The translations under genes and the position numbers were made by a program. Shown here one piece after another: positions 14,892 through 23,553 of a stretch of 48,377 bases of DNA. Each line of letters opens with the position of its first letter. Position 1 is the first letter of the stretch. Below the pieces are notes generated by a model, which saw only the letters and a list, made by a program, of their open reading frames with translations, was not told the DNA's origin and ran no database searches. The stretch is from Oscillospiraceae bacterium (GTDB lineage: Bacteria > Bacillota > Clostridia > Oscillospirales > Acutalibacteraceae): the NCBI GenBank assembly GCA_015065845.1, contig SVPQ01000019.1, positions 1 to 48,377 of the forward strand. The letters run 5' to 3'.

Positions 14892-15437
14892 TTATTGATT
14901 ATCAGTTGATGGCAAAACAGGCTTGCTTTGCATAATTTTAAGCATTATTTCAGTAAGTTCTTCAGGAGATTCTTTACAATCCGTTTCAAGCCAGGTTACA
15001 TAAACAAAAAATAAAGCACCAATTCTGTAGCTTTCATAATAATTCTTTATAGAATCATCTACCCTGAAAGAGCCTTTAATCAGCAAAAATGATTCGTAAA
15101 GTAAGGTCGAAAGATTTGCTGAAACCAAAATTTTTGTAATTTCACTGTATGAGCACAGGTGAGTGAAAACCGATAGTATATAATCGTAATATGAATTTAT
15201 TTGCTTTTTGTTTAATTCTGCAATAAATTTTAAAGAAATATCATTCAAATAATTTTTTAGAATTAAATCCTTGGATTCAAAGTTTCGGTAAATGGCATTT
15301 CTTGAAACGCCTGCCTTTTTAGCAATTTCGGTAAGTGTAATGCTTCCGTAGGTCTTTTCTTTTAAAAGATTTATAAGTGCTAAAAAAACACATTCCCTTG
15401 TAAAAGCTTTAGCCTCGCGGTTACAAGAGTTAGACAT
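14892..15437 (-). CDS. TetR-family transcriptional regulator
   Basis: 181 residues. The N-terminal helix-turn-helix is clear: FLALINLLKEKTYGSITLTE, IAKKAGVSRNAIYRNFESKD and LILKN, at roughly residues 18-62. The C-terminal ligand domain is divergent, as usual. It is divergent from the secreted alpha/beta hydrolase at 15585, and a GTAAC-n4-GTTAC palindrome (15526-15539) sits in that gene's promoter spacer. It probably represses the hydrolase and possibly itself. The ribosome site is AGAGGTG. The ligand cannot be told from sequence. Confidence 0.9.
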   Translation of the reverse strand: MSNSCNREAKAFTRECVFLALINLLKEKTYGSITLTEIAKKAGVSRNAIYRNFESKDLILKNYLNDISLKFIAELNKKQINSYYDYILSVFTHLCSYSEITKILVSANLSTLLYESFLLIKGSFRVDDSIKNYYESYRIGALFFVYVTWLETDCKESPEELTEIMLKIMQSKPVLPSTDNQ

Positions 15438-15520
15438 AACAAAACACCTCTTTTTGTTACAGCATATTTTATGAATATTGAAACTTCCAACTCATTTATA
15501 TATAATGTTATAGTAATAAA

Positions 15521-15549
15521 TTGTGGTAACAAATGTTACACCTTATAGT
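15521..15549 (+). promoter_or_regulatory. Promoter with TetR operator candidate in its spacer
   Basis: TTGTGG (15521-15526), a 17-bp spacer, TATAGT (15544-15549). The spacer contains GTAACAAATGTTAC (15526-15539), whose GTAAC/GTTAC arms form an inverted repeat. Further half-sites are at 15456-15460 (GTTAC) and 15548-15552 (GTAAC). This position fits repression by the divergent TetR-family protein. Confidence 0.6.
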
Positions 15550-15584
15550 AACATAATATTTATCCGATTTCAAGGAGGCTAATT

Positions 15585-16622
15585 ATGAAAAAAGTTCTTT
15601 CAGTTTTTTTAGCAATGTTATTTTGCATTTTAACAGTTTCACTTGCTGTTTCTGCAGCAGATGGGGTTTATCCTGTTGAAGAAAAATTCTCACAGAACGG
15701 ACCAAATGAAGTTGAAACAATGATTTTTGATAGTGGCGAAGCAGCATACACCTATTATAAAATCTGGTACCCAAAAAACATTACTGTAAGCAGTGGTACA
15801 TATCCAGTTGTTGTTTACTGCAACGGTACAGGTATGACAGACGCAGATGCAACTACAGTAAATTTAATGACTGCACTTGCTTCTTGGGGTTATATTGCAA
15901 TAAGCAATGACCACGAATCATCAGGTAATGCTGACTCTGCTTCAAAGGGTCTTGATTTATTACTCGCACTCAATGAAGATCCAAGCACTATTTTCTACAA
16001 TAAAGTAAATGTAGATGCAATTGGTATTTGTGGCTTTTCTCAGGGTGGCTCAGGTGCAATAAACGGTGCTTCTGAAGGTAAGCAACCAAATAGTTCAATG
16101 TTTAAATCGGTATGTGCATTGAGTGCGCCACATAAAGATTTGGCTGCTTCTGTTTTACAAAATACTCCTTATGATGCTTCAAAGGTTTCAGTTCCTGCAT
16201 TTTTAGTTGCAGGTACAGGCTCAACAGATGCCGGTTCGACAACTTCAACAGGTATATGTCCGTTAGGTAAAGGGCTTATTGAAAATATGAAGAAAATTAA
16301 TAACGAGAATGTTGTTATTGGCAGATATACAGGTGCAGACCACGGAACTATCCAAAAATCTGCGCAACCATATATTATTGCTTGGTTTAACTACACTCTT
16401 TCAGGGGATGATTTTTCAGCTACTGCATTTACAGGCGAAAATCCTGAACTTTACAGAAATAACAAATGGCAGGATGTATATAATAAGCAGTCAACGGATT
16501 TGCCTGAAAATCCTGACCCGACAGGCGATACTCAGGACAGAGTAACAACAAAGCTTCTTTTAAAAATATCTAAACTTATAACAAAACTTTTAGAAGTATT
16601 AGGAAAACTTATGTCTTTCTGA
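15585..16622 (+). CDS. Secreted alpha/beta hydrolase (dienelactone hydrolase/cutinase-like)
   Basis: 345 residues. An N-terminal signal peptide (MKKVLSVFLAMLFCILTVSL and following, cleavage near AxA at ~24) is followed by an alpha/beta hydrolase domain: strand PVVVYCNGTG, GYIAISNDHESSG, nucleophile elbow GICGFSQGGSGA (Ser152), FLVAGTGSTDAG and GADHG (His253). The last ~60 residues are polar, with a Pro/Asp linker and a short amphipathic end. Relatives are secreted esterases or polyester-type hydrolases; the exact substrate is unknown. AAGGAGG precedes ATG 15585. The divergent TetR-family gene and its operator-like palindrome suggest inducible expression. Confidence 0.88.
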   Translation: MKKVLSVFLAMLFCILTVSLAVSAADGVYPVEEKFSQNGPNEVETMIFDSGEAAYTYYKIWYPKNITVSSGTYPVVVYCNGTGMTDADATTVNLMTALASWGYIAISNDHESSGNADSASKGLDLLLALNEDPSTIFYNKVNVDAIGICGFSQGGSGAINGASEGKQPNSSMFKSVCALSAPHKDLAASVLQNTPYDASKVSVPAFLVAGTGSTDAGSTTSTGICPLGKGLIENMKKINNENVVIGRYTGADHGTIQKSAQPYIIAWFNYTLSGDDFSATAFTGENPELYRNNKWQDVYNKQSTDLPENPDPTGDTQDRVTTKLLLKISKLITKLLEVLGKLMSF

Positions 16623-16641
16623 TAGTGTTTTGTGGAGTGAA

Positions 16642-16685
16642 AAGACCAACACAGAATTTTCAGTTCTGTGTTGGTCTTGTTTTAT
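16642..16685. terminator. Strong terminator between convergent genes
   Basis: A perfect 15-bp stem (16642-16656 with 16664-16678) followed by TGTTTTAT. It separates the hydrolase gene from the reverse-strand gene at 16682-16888. Confidence 0.82.
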
Positions 16686-16888
16686 ATAAAATATCCATTA
16701 GTATCTCTCAGACCTATAAGAATTTCATACTGGTAAGAAAGAGTGCTTGCTTTTTGTTTATGGTAGTTTATTTTACCCTGAATTTTTTTACTTTGTTTTT
16801 CATTGGAATCATTTAATTGCTTTTTAAGAAGATTTATGCAATGCCAATGATACTCAATCAGTAAATAAAACTTTTTTCTTAATAACAT
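16682..16888 (-). CDS. Small basic protein of unknown function
   Basis: 68 residues on the minus strand. ATG at 16886-16888 is preceded, in its own direction, by AAAGGGG at good spacing, which is the best reason to call it a gene. The protein is basic and predicted mostly helical (HWHCINLLKKQLNDSNEKQS, then KKIQGKINYHKQKAS), with no signal peptide or membrane segment. It ends close to the convergent terminator. I do not recognise the family. A plus-strand ORF overlapping it (16625-16816) has no ribosome site and starts inside the terminator, so the minus-strand reading is preferred. Confidence 0.5.
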   Translation of the reverse strand: MLLRKKFYLLIEYHWHCINLLKKQLNDSNEKQSKKIQGKINYHKQKASTLSYQYEILIGLRDTNGYFI

Positions 16889-16936
16889 TTTTACGACCCC
16901 TTTAATATATTTTGTTTTTAATCAGTAGTTCAATGC

Positions 16937-16985
16937 CTGATGTCTAACACCTAACACCTAACACCTAGCACCTAACACCTGATAC
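16937..16985 (+). repeat. Array of seven tandem heptamers
   Basis: CTGATGT, CTAACAC (three times), CTAGCAC, CTAACAC and CTGATAC follow each other without spacers, an exact 7-base period. There are no spacers, so it is not a CRISPR array. Heptamer arrays of other sequence occur elsewhere in the window (13752, 45101, 45219). Confidence 0.9.
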
Positions 16986-17171
16986 CTGTATTATACATAA
17001 CTTGCTTGTCGAAAAAGGTCACTTCGTGTAAAAAATATAAAAAATTTTAAGAAAAACACAATATTTAGGGTGTTTTTTTAGAAAAGCAGGGGTTTTAGTC
17101 AATATTTAGAATTTTAAGTTTTAAAAATAATTTTTGGTTTTTACAAAGTTTCACAAATTTTCAATTATTTG

Positions 17172-17200
17172 TTGAATTGTTTTTGTTTTTTTAGTATAAT
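17172..17200 (+). promoter_or_regulatory. Promoter of the PHP-domain gene
   Basis: TTGAAT (17172-17177), 17 bp, TATAAT (17195-17200), about 40 bp before the GTG start. Confidence 0.7.
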
Positions 17201-17240
17201 TACCTTATATAGTATTTTAAAAATTTAAGGGGTGGTCTTT

Positions 17241-18536
17241 GTGACAGCAAAAAAACTTATTTCAATAGTTTTAGTTTTGTTCACATTGTTAAATGTATTA
17301 TCTGTTTCAGTATTTGCAAAAAATACTGTTTCTTACACTATAACAAGTCCTTATGAAACTGTAGATTGGGATACATATAAACAGTATAAAACTCAACTTC
17401 ACGCTCATACACTTTATAGTGATGGTTTTATGGATGTTAAAGATGTTGTCGAAGAATATTACAGACAAGATTACGATATTCTCGCAATTACAGACCATGG
17501 TGTTGTAAATAAAGGCTGGGACGAAATGCCAGAAATGTTGCCGATTATTGGTTACAACAAACTCTTATATGATTTAAGTCCTGTTTCAAAAGAACGCTAT
17601 GAAGAAATTACAACTGGTGTAGGCAGAGATGGCAGACCAATGCTTGATGTTAATCAGGGTATTGAAATGAATGGCGTTGTTATGAGAAAAAACCATGTTA
17701 ATGGTTTCTTCTGTGGTGCTTTCCAGGGCGACTGGGGTGAAGAGGAAGACTATATTTCACCTGTTAAAGCAACTCATGAAGCAGGTGGTATTTCGTTTAT
17801 TGCTCACCCAGGGGATTTCTATTCAATAAATGGTAATCGTGAAAGAGCGGAAGATTATAATTATTTAAATATTTATATTGAACCACTTTTAGAGTACGAG
17901 TCTTGCGTTGGTATGGAAATATTCAATGAAAGAGATACTGTTGCTGGTGCAGACAGAATTATTTGGGATAATGTTTTAATGTACACAGTACCACGCGGTA
18001 AGGTTGTATGGGGATTTTCAAACGATGACTCTCATGTTATTGAAAATATAGGTGTTACAGCAGAAATTATGCTTATGCCCGAACTTTCAAATGATGCTTT
18101 GAGAACTGCCATGGAAAACGGTGCGTTCTTTGCTTGCTCACGAATTGCGAAAAATGAAATGGGCGATGAGTTTGAAGGTACTGGTGAATATGCAGAAATA
18201 GAAAAAATAACTGTTGATGAAGAACAGGATATTATTACAGTTACAGCGAATAATTATGATACAATTGAATGGGTTTCTGATGGTGAAATTATTGCAACAG
18301 GTAATACTTTCAATCTCAGAGAAAATAGTAGCAAATTAGGTTCTTATGTCCGTTTCCAGATTAAAAACGATGGTGGTATTGTGATGTCACAGCCATTTGT
18401 TTGCGATGATGGAAATATGGAAGCGAAAATGATACCTGAAACAGTGGTAGAACCATTGAACTTCTTTGAAAAATTAGTAGCGGCAGTAAGAAAAACTATT
18501 TTAGGTGAATTATTCTACAGAATGTTCTGGCTTTAA
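17241..18536 (+). CDS. Secreted PHP-domain phosphoesterase-like protein
   Basis: 431 residues from GTG 17241, which follows AAGGGGTGG; the GTG at 17232 lies inside that ribosome site. Signal peptide (KKLISIVLVLFTLLNVLSVS, then VFA) followed by a PHP domain: LHAHTLYSDGFMDVKD (HxH), YDILAITDHGVVN (TDH), HEAGGISFIAHPGDF, and GFSNDDSH near residue 270, all metal-ligand motifs of the superfamily. The last ~80 residues form a small beta domain followed by a hydrophobic C-terminal segment ending in FWL, perhaps a membrane tail. Such proteins are probably phosphoesterases acting outside the cell; the substrate is unknown. Confidence 0.85.
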   Translation: MTAKKLISIVLVLFTLLNVLSVSVFAKNTVSYTITSPYETVDWDTYKQYKTQLHAHTLYSDGFMDVKDVVEEYYRQDYDILAITDHGVVNKGWDEMPEMLPIIGYNKLLYDLSPVSKERYEEITTGVGRDGRPMLDVNQGIEMNGVVMRKNHVNGFFCGAFQGDWGEEEDYISPVKATHEAGGISFIAHPGDFYSINGNRERAEDYNYLNIYIEPLLEYESCVGMEIFNERDTVAGADRIIWDNVLMYTVPRGKVVWGFSNDDSHVIENIGVTAEIMLMPELSNDALRTAMENGAFFACSRIAKNEMGDEFEGTGEYAEIEKITVDEEQDIITVTANNYDTIEWVSDGEIIATGNTFNLRENSSKLGSYVRFQIKNDGGIVMSQPFVCDDGNMEAKMIPETVVEPLNFFEKLVAAVRKTILGELFYRMFWL

Positions 18537-18558
18537 TTTAGTGAAACTATAATTATTC

Positions 18559-18596
18559 AAACGCACCTGTAACTTTTATGTTACGGGTGCGTTTTT
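18559..18596 (+). terminator. Intrinsic terminator
   Basis: A 15-bp stem with one G-T pair (18559-18573 with 18580-18594), GC-rich core ACGCACC, followed by T5. Confidence 0.85.
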
Positions 18597-18632
18597 AGTT
18601 GTAAACTTTTTATAACATTTTATTGGTATAGA

Positions 18633-18661
18633 TTGTAAAGTTTATAAATATACATTATAAT
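18633..18661 (+). promoter_or_regulatory. Promoter of the citrate synthase gene
   Basis: TTGTAA (18633-18638), 17 bp, TATAAT (18656-18661). Confidence 0.7.
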
Positions 18662-18709
18662 TGTATTAAAATAAATTTGATTTTTAAAATTGGTAAAGGA
18701 AGTGATATT

Positions 18710-20038
18710 ATGAGTTTTCAGGACTTTATAAATTACGCAAAAAGCAAAGAACAAACAGTAAGAGAAAATGACAAAATTGCACCGGAATTATATGTAAAAC
18801 ATTCAGTAAATAAAGGTCTTCGCGATATTAATGGTAATGGTGTTGTTACAGGTCTTACCAATATTTCAAAAATTGTAGCAAGTAAAACAGTAAACGGGGT
18901 AAAAGAACCATGTGATGGTGAACTCTGGTACCGTGGTTACAAAGTACAGGATTTAATAAATAATTTAGGAGAAGATGAATTAGGTTTTGAAAAAATCGCA
19001 TATTTATTACTCCTTGGTGAAATGCCGACAAATGAGCAAGAAAAAGAATTCAGCAAACATATAGGTGATTTAAGATGTTTACCACAGAATTTCACACGCG
19101 ATGTTATAATGAAAGCTCCATCTGCCGACATTATGAATTCAATTACAAGAAGTATTTTAACACTTGCTTCTTACGACAAACAGGCACTCGACACCTCTGT
19201 AGATAATGTACTAAGACAATGTATTCAGCTGATTGCAGAATTTCCGCTTCTTGCAATTTATGCTTATCACGCATACAATTACTCAGAACTTCAGGACAGT
19301 ATGATTATTCACCGTCCTGACCCTGAGCTTTCTACTGCAGAAAATCTTCTTATGATGCTTCGTCCCGATAAAAAATATACAAAAACAGAAGCAAAAGTTC
19401 TTGATACCGCTTTAATTCTTCATATGGAGCACGGTGGCGGTAACAACTCTACTTTCACAACAAGAGTTGTTACATCTTCGGGTTCAGATACTTACTCTAC
19501 AATTGCTGCGGCTATGTCTTCCCTTAAAGGACCAAAGCACGGCGGGGCTAATATAAAAGTTATGGAAATGATGGATGATATAAGAGCGAATGTAAAAGAT
19601 ATTACTGATAAAGAAGAAGTGAAATCATACCTTACAAAGATTATAGACAAAGAAGCATTTGATAAAAAAGGTCTTGTTTATGGTATGGGTCACGCGGTGT
19701 ATTCACTTTCTGACCCGAGAGAAAGAGTGTTCAGAAGTTATGTAGAGGCACTTGCAAAAGAAAAGGGCAGAGATAAAGATTTGATCCTTTATGAAAATAT
19801 AGAGGAATTAGCGCCTGTGTTAATTTCTCAAAAAAGAAAAATTTATAAAGGTGTCAGTCCTAATGTAGATTTTTACAGTGGTTTCGTTTACGATATGTTG
19901 GGAATTCCCGGGGAACTTTACACAGCGATTTTTGCTATTGCAAGAATTGTTGGTTGGTCTGCACACAGAATTGAAGAAATTATTTGTGCCGACAAAATTA
20001 TAAGACCATCATATTTAAGTATTATGGAAGAAAATTAA
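18710..20038 (+). CDS. gltA: Citrate synthase (Si type)
   Basis: 442 residues from ATG 18710, preceded by AAAGGAAG; an ATG at 18677 has no ribosome site. The enzyme condenses oxaloacetate and acetyl-CoA to citrate. Visible motifs are GLTNISKIVASKTVNG, LWYRGYKVQDLI, the His-containing LILHMEHGGGNNSTFTTRVV, SSLKGPKHGGANIKVMEMM (active-site His) and GMGHAVYSLSDPRERVFRSY (Asp/Arg site). It is the conventional Si-citrate synthase rather than the Re-type found in some clostridia, and lacks the NADH-binding Gram-negative N-domain. No other TCA genes are adjacent; it stands alone between its own promoter and terminator. Confidence 0.94.
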   Translation: MSFQDFINYAKSKEQTVRENDKIAPELYVKHSVNKGLRDINGNGVVTGLTNISKIVASKTVNGVKEPCDGELWYRGYKVQDLINNLGEDELGFEKIAYLLLLGEMPTNEQEKEFSKHIGDLRCLPQNFTRDVIMKAPSADIMNSITRSILTLASYDKQALDTSVDNVLRQCIQLIAEFPLLAIYAYHAYNYSELQDSMIIHRPDPELSTAENLLMMLRPDKKYTKTEAKVLDTALILHMEHGGGNNSTFTTRVVTSSGSDTYSTIAAAMSSLKGPKHGGANIKVMEMMDDIRANVKDITDKEEVKSYLTKIIDKEAFDKKGLVYGMGHAVYSLSDPRERVFRSYVEALAKEKGRDKDLILYENIEELAPVLISQKRKIYKGVSPNVDFYSGFVYDMLGIPGELYTAIFAIARIVGWSAHRIEEIICADKIIRPSYLSIMEEN

Positions 20039-20051
20039 AGTATAAATACAC

Positions 20052-20097
20052 AAATTGAGATAGTTATTTTTGTTTACTATCTCAATTTTATTTTTTT
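20052..20097 (+). terminator. Intrinsic terminator
   Basis: A perfect 13-bp stem AAATTGAGATAGT / ACTATCTCAATTT (20052-20064 with 20076-20088), then a T-rich tract. Confidence 0.85.
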
Positions 20098-20171
20098 GAA
20101 ATTTGTGGAAAAAACTGTGTGGATATGATAAAATTTAAATATTATGTTTATATTATAAGGTGGTTTAAATT

Positions 20172-23100
20172 ATGCTTTATAAAAAGAATTCTCAAAAAAC
20201 ATTAAGTAAAGAACTCTTTAAAAATCCTACAAGCGAATACAGAGGAACACCTTTCTGGGCTTGGAATGATTATTTGACAAAAGATGAACTTTCCCGTCAG
20301 ATTGAAATTTTTAACGAAATGGGTCTTGGCGGTTTCCATATGCATGTAAGAACAGGTCTTAAAAATCAATATTTAAGCGAAGAATTTATGGGACTTGTAA
20401 AGCATTGTGTAGAAAAAGCAAAGTCTGAAAAAATGCTTGCGTGGCTTTATGACGAGGACCGTTGGCCATCAGGTGCTGCGGGTGGTCTTGTTACTAAAGA
20501 TGAAAAATATCGTGCAAGATGCCTTCTTTTTACAACAGAAAAAGATGGTGAAGTATATGTGTCAGACGATTCTCGTGCTGAAGGTGGCAGAAGTGGTAAT
20601 GGAAAATTACTTGCGTGTTACGATGTTGTTTTAGATAAAGATGGTTACCTTGAAAGTTATAAAAGAATAAACGAAACAGACGAAGCAAAAGGCACTAAAT
20701 GGTATGCATTTTTAGAAATTAGCGGTAAAAGTTCGTGGTACAACGACCAGGCGTATTTAGATACATTAAGTGTTGAAGCAGTTAAAAAATTCGTAGAAGT
20801 TACTCACGAAAAATATAAAGAAACTGTAGGTAATGAGTTCGACAAAACTGTTCCTGCAATTTTTACAGACGAGCCACAGTTTACAAGAAAACAGGTTTTT
20901 GATAACTCATTTGATAAAGATGATGTTTGTATGCCGTGGACTGACAGTGTAGAAGAACTCTACAAAAAGACTTATGGAGCAGATATTTTAGATACTCTTC
21001 CTGAAATTTTCTGGGATTTAAAGAACAGTAAAGCATCAGTTCATCGTTATCGTTACCACGATTTTATTGCAGAACTTTTCGCACAGTCTTTTGCCGATAC
21101 AGTAGGTAACTGGTGCGGAGAAAACAATGTTGCCTTAACCGGTCATATGATGGAAGAACCAACTTTAGAAAGTCAGACTGCGGCTTTAGGTGAAGCAATG
21201 CGCTCTTACAGAAGTTTTGGGCTTCCTGGTATAGATATGCTTTGTAATTTAAGAGAATTCACAACCGCGAAGCAAGCGCAGTCAGCAGTGCATCAGTTTG
21301 GTTACGAAGGTATTCTTTCAGAACTTTATGGTGTTACCGGTTGGGATTGTGATTTCAGAACATATAAATATCAGGGTGACTGGCAGGCAGCACTCGGTAT
21401 TACAATAAGAGTTCCGCATCTTTCATGGTATTCAATGGCAGGTGAAGCAAAGCGTGACTATCCTGCATCAATTTCATATCAATCTCCGTGGTATAAGCAA
21501 TATTCAGCAGTAGAAGACCACTTTGCAAGAGTAAATACTGCTCTCACAAGAGGTAAACCTATTGTTAAGGTGGGTGTAATTCACCCTGTTGAAAGTTTTT
21601 GGCTTCACTGGGGACCTAATGATAAGTCTGCAATTTTCCGTGACAGTTGTGACGAAAAATTCCAGGAACTTACAAACTGGCTTATTGAAGGCAGTATTGA
21701 CTTTAACTTTATTTCAGAATCACTCTTCCCGACTCTTTGTGAAAAGGGTAGTAACCCACTTAAGGTTGGTCAGATGGAATATGACGCTATTGTTGTACCT
21801 GCTTGTGAAACATTGAGAGAAACAACATTAGAAAGACTTGAAGGATTCAGAAAGAATGGCGGTAAGCTTATATTTATGGGTTCTGCACCTACACTTTGTG
21901 ATGCGGTTGAGTCAAATCGCGGTAAAGAGCTTTATGATGCAAGTGAATGTATAGAATATTCACGCTCTGCAATTCTTACTGCACTTGACAGTAACAGAAC
22001 AGTTACGCTCCGTTTTGCTGATGGTAATCTTGCAGATAATCTTCTTTATCAGCTCCGTCAGGATAATACTTGCAAATGGCTTTTTGTAGCACATTCAAAA
22101 GAGCCACACAACAAAGATACTGACAGAGGTAACGATGTAAGAATTACTGTTGAAGGTGAATATATAGTAACAGTTTTCGATACACAGAATGGTGACGAAT
22201 TCCCTGCAGATGTTACATATATGAATGGCAAAACAATTATAAATGAGCACATTTATGGTTATGATTCATTCCTTTATAAATTAGAGGACGGTAAAAAAGA
22301 AACCTCAGCAGAAAAAAAAGAAGTAAAAGAAGAAAATTTTGATACCCCTTATTATGTTGATTATACACTTTCTGAAGAAAATGCACTTCTTCTTGATATG
22401 GCAGAATACAAATTGGAAGAAGACGATGAATTCAGCAAGAAAGAAGAAATTTTAAGACTTGATAATATTTTAAGAGAAAGGCTTAACTTGAGAAAACGAG
22501 GCGGTGCAGTTGTTCAACCTTGGGTTTATGGCGAGAAAGCACCAATTACAAAAGTTACTCTTAAATATACATTCGAGAGCGAAATAGATTACAGCGGTGC
22601 ATTTTTGGCACTTGAGGATGCTGACAAGGCAGAAATTATCTTTAACGGTAATCCTGTGAAAAATGAAACTATCGGCAATTTCGTAGATGTTTCTATTTTC
22701 AAAGTGAAACTTCCTGATATTGTAAAAGGAACTAACATTTTGCTTGTAACACTTCCTTTCGGTGAAACACAGAATTTAGAGTCTATGTATCTTTTAGGTG
22801 ATTTCGGTGTCAGAGTAATGGGCAGAGATGCAAAAATTATTGCTTTACCAGAAAAACTTTACTTCGGTGATATTGTAAATCAGGGCTTACCATTCTTTGG
22901 TGGTAATGTTACTTATAAAATCCCTGTTACAGTAAAAAATAACCACCTTACAGTTTGTACTTCATTCTATCGTGGTGCACTTATAACTGCTTCACTCGAT
23001 GATAAGGAATTCGGTAAAATTATTTATCCACCATATAAAGCAGAAATCCCTGCAGAAAATGGTGAGCATATTCTTTCACTCAAGCTCTATACAAACAGAT

Positions 23101-23246
23101 TCAATTCATTTGGCTCTGTACATCTTTCTGATAAAATGGAGCATTGGCAAGGTCCGGATGCATGGAGAAGTGAAGGTAACAGATGGTCTTACGAGTATAT
23201 CTTCAAGAGAACAGGTATTCTTAAAACACCGGTTATAAAGAATTGA
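20172..23246 (+). CDS. Large GH106-like glycoside hydrolase (putative alpha-L-rhamnosidase)
   Basis: 1024 residues. The N-terminus has the GH106-like pattern: EYRGTPFWAWNDYLTKDELS, MGLGGFHMHVRTGLKNQYLS and AWLYDEDRWPSGAAGGLVT. The barrel continues with FTDEPQFTRKQVF and MEEPTLESQTAALGEAM (Glu residues that are candidates for catalysis). Around residues 530-700 lies a Rossmann-like glutamine-amidotransferase-type fold region (YDAIVVPACETLRETTLERL), and the C-terminal ~300 residues look like galactose-binding beta-sandwich domains. Known GH106 members release L-rhamnose from pectic rhamnogalacturonan; this annotation is by pattern and the specificity is inferred. There is no signal peptide, so it probably acts on imported oligosaccharides. 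AAGGTGG precedes ATG 20172. Its stop codon is overlapped by a repeat array. Confidence 0.82.
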   Translation: MLYKKNSQKTLSKELFKNPTSEYRGTPFWAWNDYLTKDELSRQIEIFNEMGLGGFHMHVRTGLKNQYLSEEFMGLVKHCVEKAKSEKMLAWLYDEDRWPSGAAGGLVTKDEKYRARCLLFTTEKDGEVYVSDDSRAEGGRSGNGKLLACYDVVLDKDGYLESYKRINETDEAKGTKWYAFLEISGKSSWYNDQAYLDTLSVEAVKKFVEVTHEKYKETVGNEFDKTVPAIFTDEPQFTRKQVFDNSFDKDDVCMPWTDSVEELYKKTYGADILDTLPEIFWDLKNSKASVHRYRYHDFIAELFAQSFADTVGNWCGENNVALTGHMMEEPTLESQTAALGEAMRSYRSFGLPGIDMLCNLREFTTAKQAQSAVHQFGYEGILSELYGVTGWDCDFRTYKYQGDWQAALGITIRVPHLSWYSMAGEAKRDYPASISYQSPWYKQYSAVEDHFARVNTALTRGKPIVKVGVIHPVESFWLHWGPNDKSAIFRDSCDEKFQELTNWLIEGSIDFNFISESLFPTLCEKGSNPLKVGQMEYDAIVVPACETLRETTLERLEGFRKNGGKLIFMGSAPTLCDAVESNRGKELYDASECIEYSRSAILTALDSNRTVTLRFADGNLADNLLYQLRQDNTCKWLFVAHSKEPHNKDTDRGNDVRITVEGEYIVTVFDTQNGDEFPADVTYMNGKTIINEHIYGYDSFLYKLEDGKKETSAEKKEVKEENFDTPYYVDYTLSEENALLLDMAEYKLEEDDEFSKKEEILRLDNILRERLNLRKRGGAVVQPWVYGEKAPITKVTLKYTFESEIDYSGAFLALEDADKAEIIFNGNPVKNETIGNFVDVSIFKVKLPDIVKGTNILLVTLPFGETQNLESMYLLGDFGVRVMGRDAKIIALPEKLYFGDIVNQGLPFFGGNVTYKIPVTVKNNHLTVCTSFYRGALITASLDDKEFGKIIYPPYKAEIPAENGEHILSLKLYTNRFNSFGSVHLSDKMEHWQGPDAWRSEGNRWSYEYIFKRTGILKTPVIKN

Positions 23247-23400
23247 AAATTGAAAGTTGATAATTGAAAATTTCGGAAGGCTTCGCATTTGATTATAATT
23301 ATTGTTGAATAAAAAAGACTAAATCCTATCATTTTTAATACCAGTTAAAAATGATAGGATGTTTTTTACTTGCAACTTGTCACTTGCACACTTGCAACTG
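23241..23400 (+). repeat. Composite intergenic repeat, copy at 23.3 kb
   Basis: In order: degenerate AATTGAA-type direct repeats (23241-23273) beginning at the stop codon; the ~23-bp conserved module (23275-23300); a perfect 16-bp hairpin ATCCTATCATTTTTAA (23323-23338) with its complement (23345-23360) followed by T6, which can serve as terminator; and an ACTTGCA/ACTTGTC direct repeat block (23368-23400). The same modules recur at 45.1 kb in the same order. Confidence 0.8.
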
Positions 23401-23465
23401 AAAGAAACTGCCTTTTTGTATATATAGTTAAAGATTTGTCAATAATTTTTTGTAACTACTTATTA

Positions 23466-23494
23466 TTGAAATTTGGAATAAAATGTAATATAAT
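23466..23494 (+). promoter_or_regulatory. Promoter of the decarboxylase beta/gamma operon
   Basis: TTGAAA (23466-23471), 17 bp, TATAAT (23489-23494). Confidence 0.72.
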
Positions 23495-23553
23495 TTAAAA
23501 TGCGATGATTTGGGGTTTCTCGAATCGAAAAATTTCAGAAAAGGAAAGATATT

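Larger units (their letters stand above)
16889..17240. other. Intergenic interval between the divergent small gene and the PHP gene
   Basis: 352 bp without a supported gene. It holds the seven-unit heptamer array at 16937-16985, then a very AT-rich stretch (17000-17170) with poly-T runs, and a strong promoter at 17172-17200 for the PHP-domain gene. Confidence 0.8.

Noticed and set aside
16625..16816. 63-codon plus-strand ORF
   Set aside because: It starts in front of the hydrolase terminator, without a ribosome site, and overlaps the better-supported minus-strand small gene.
16937..16985. CRISPR array
   Set aside because: The units are 7 bases long and abut without spacers.
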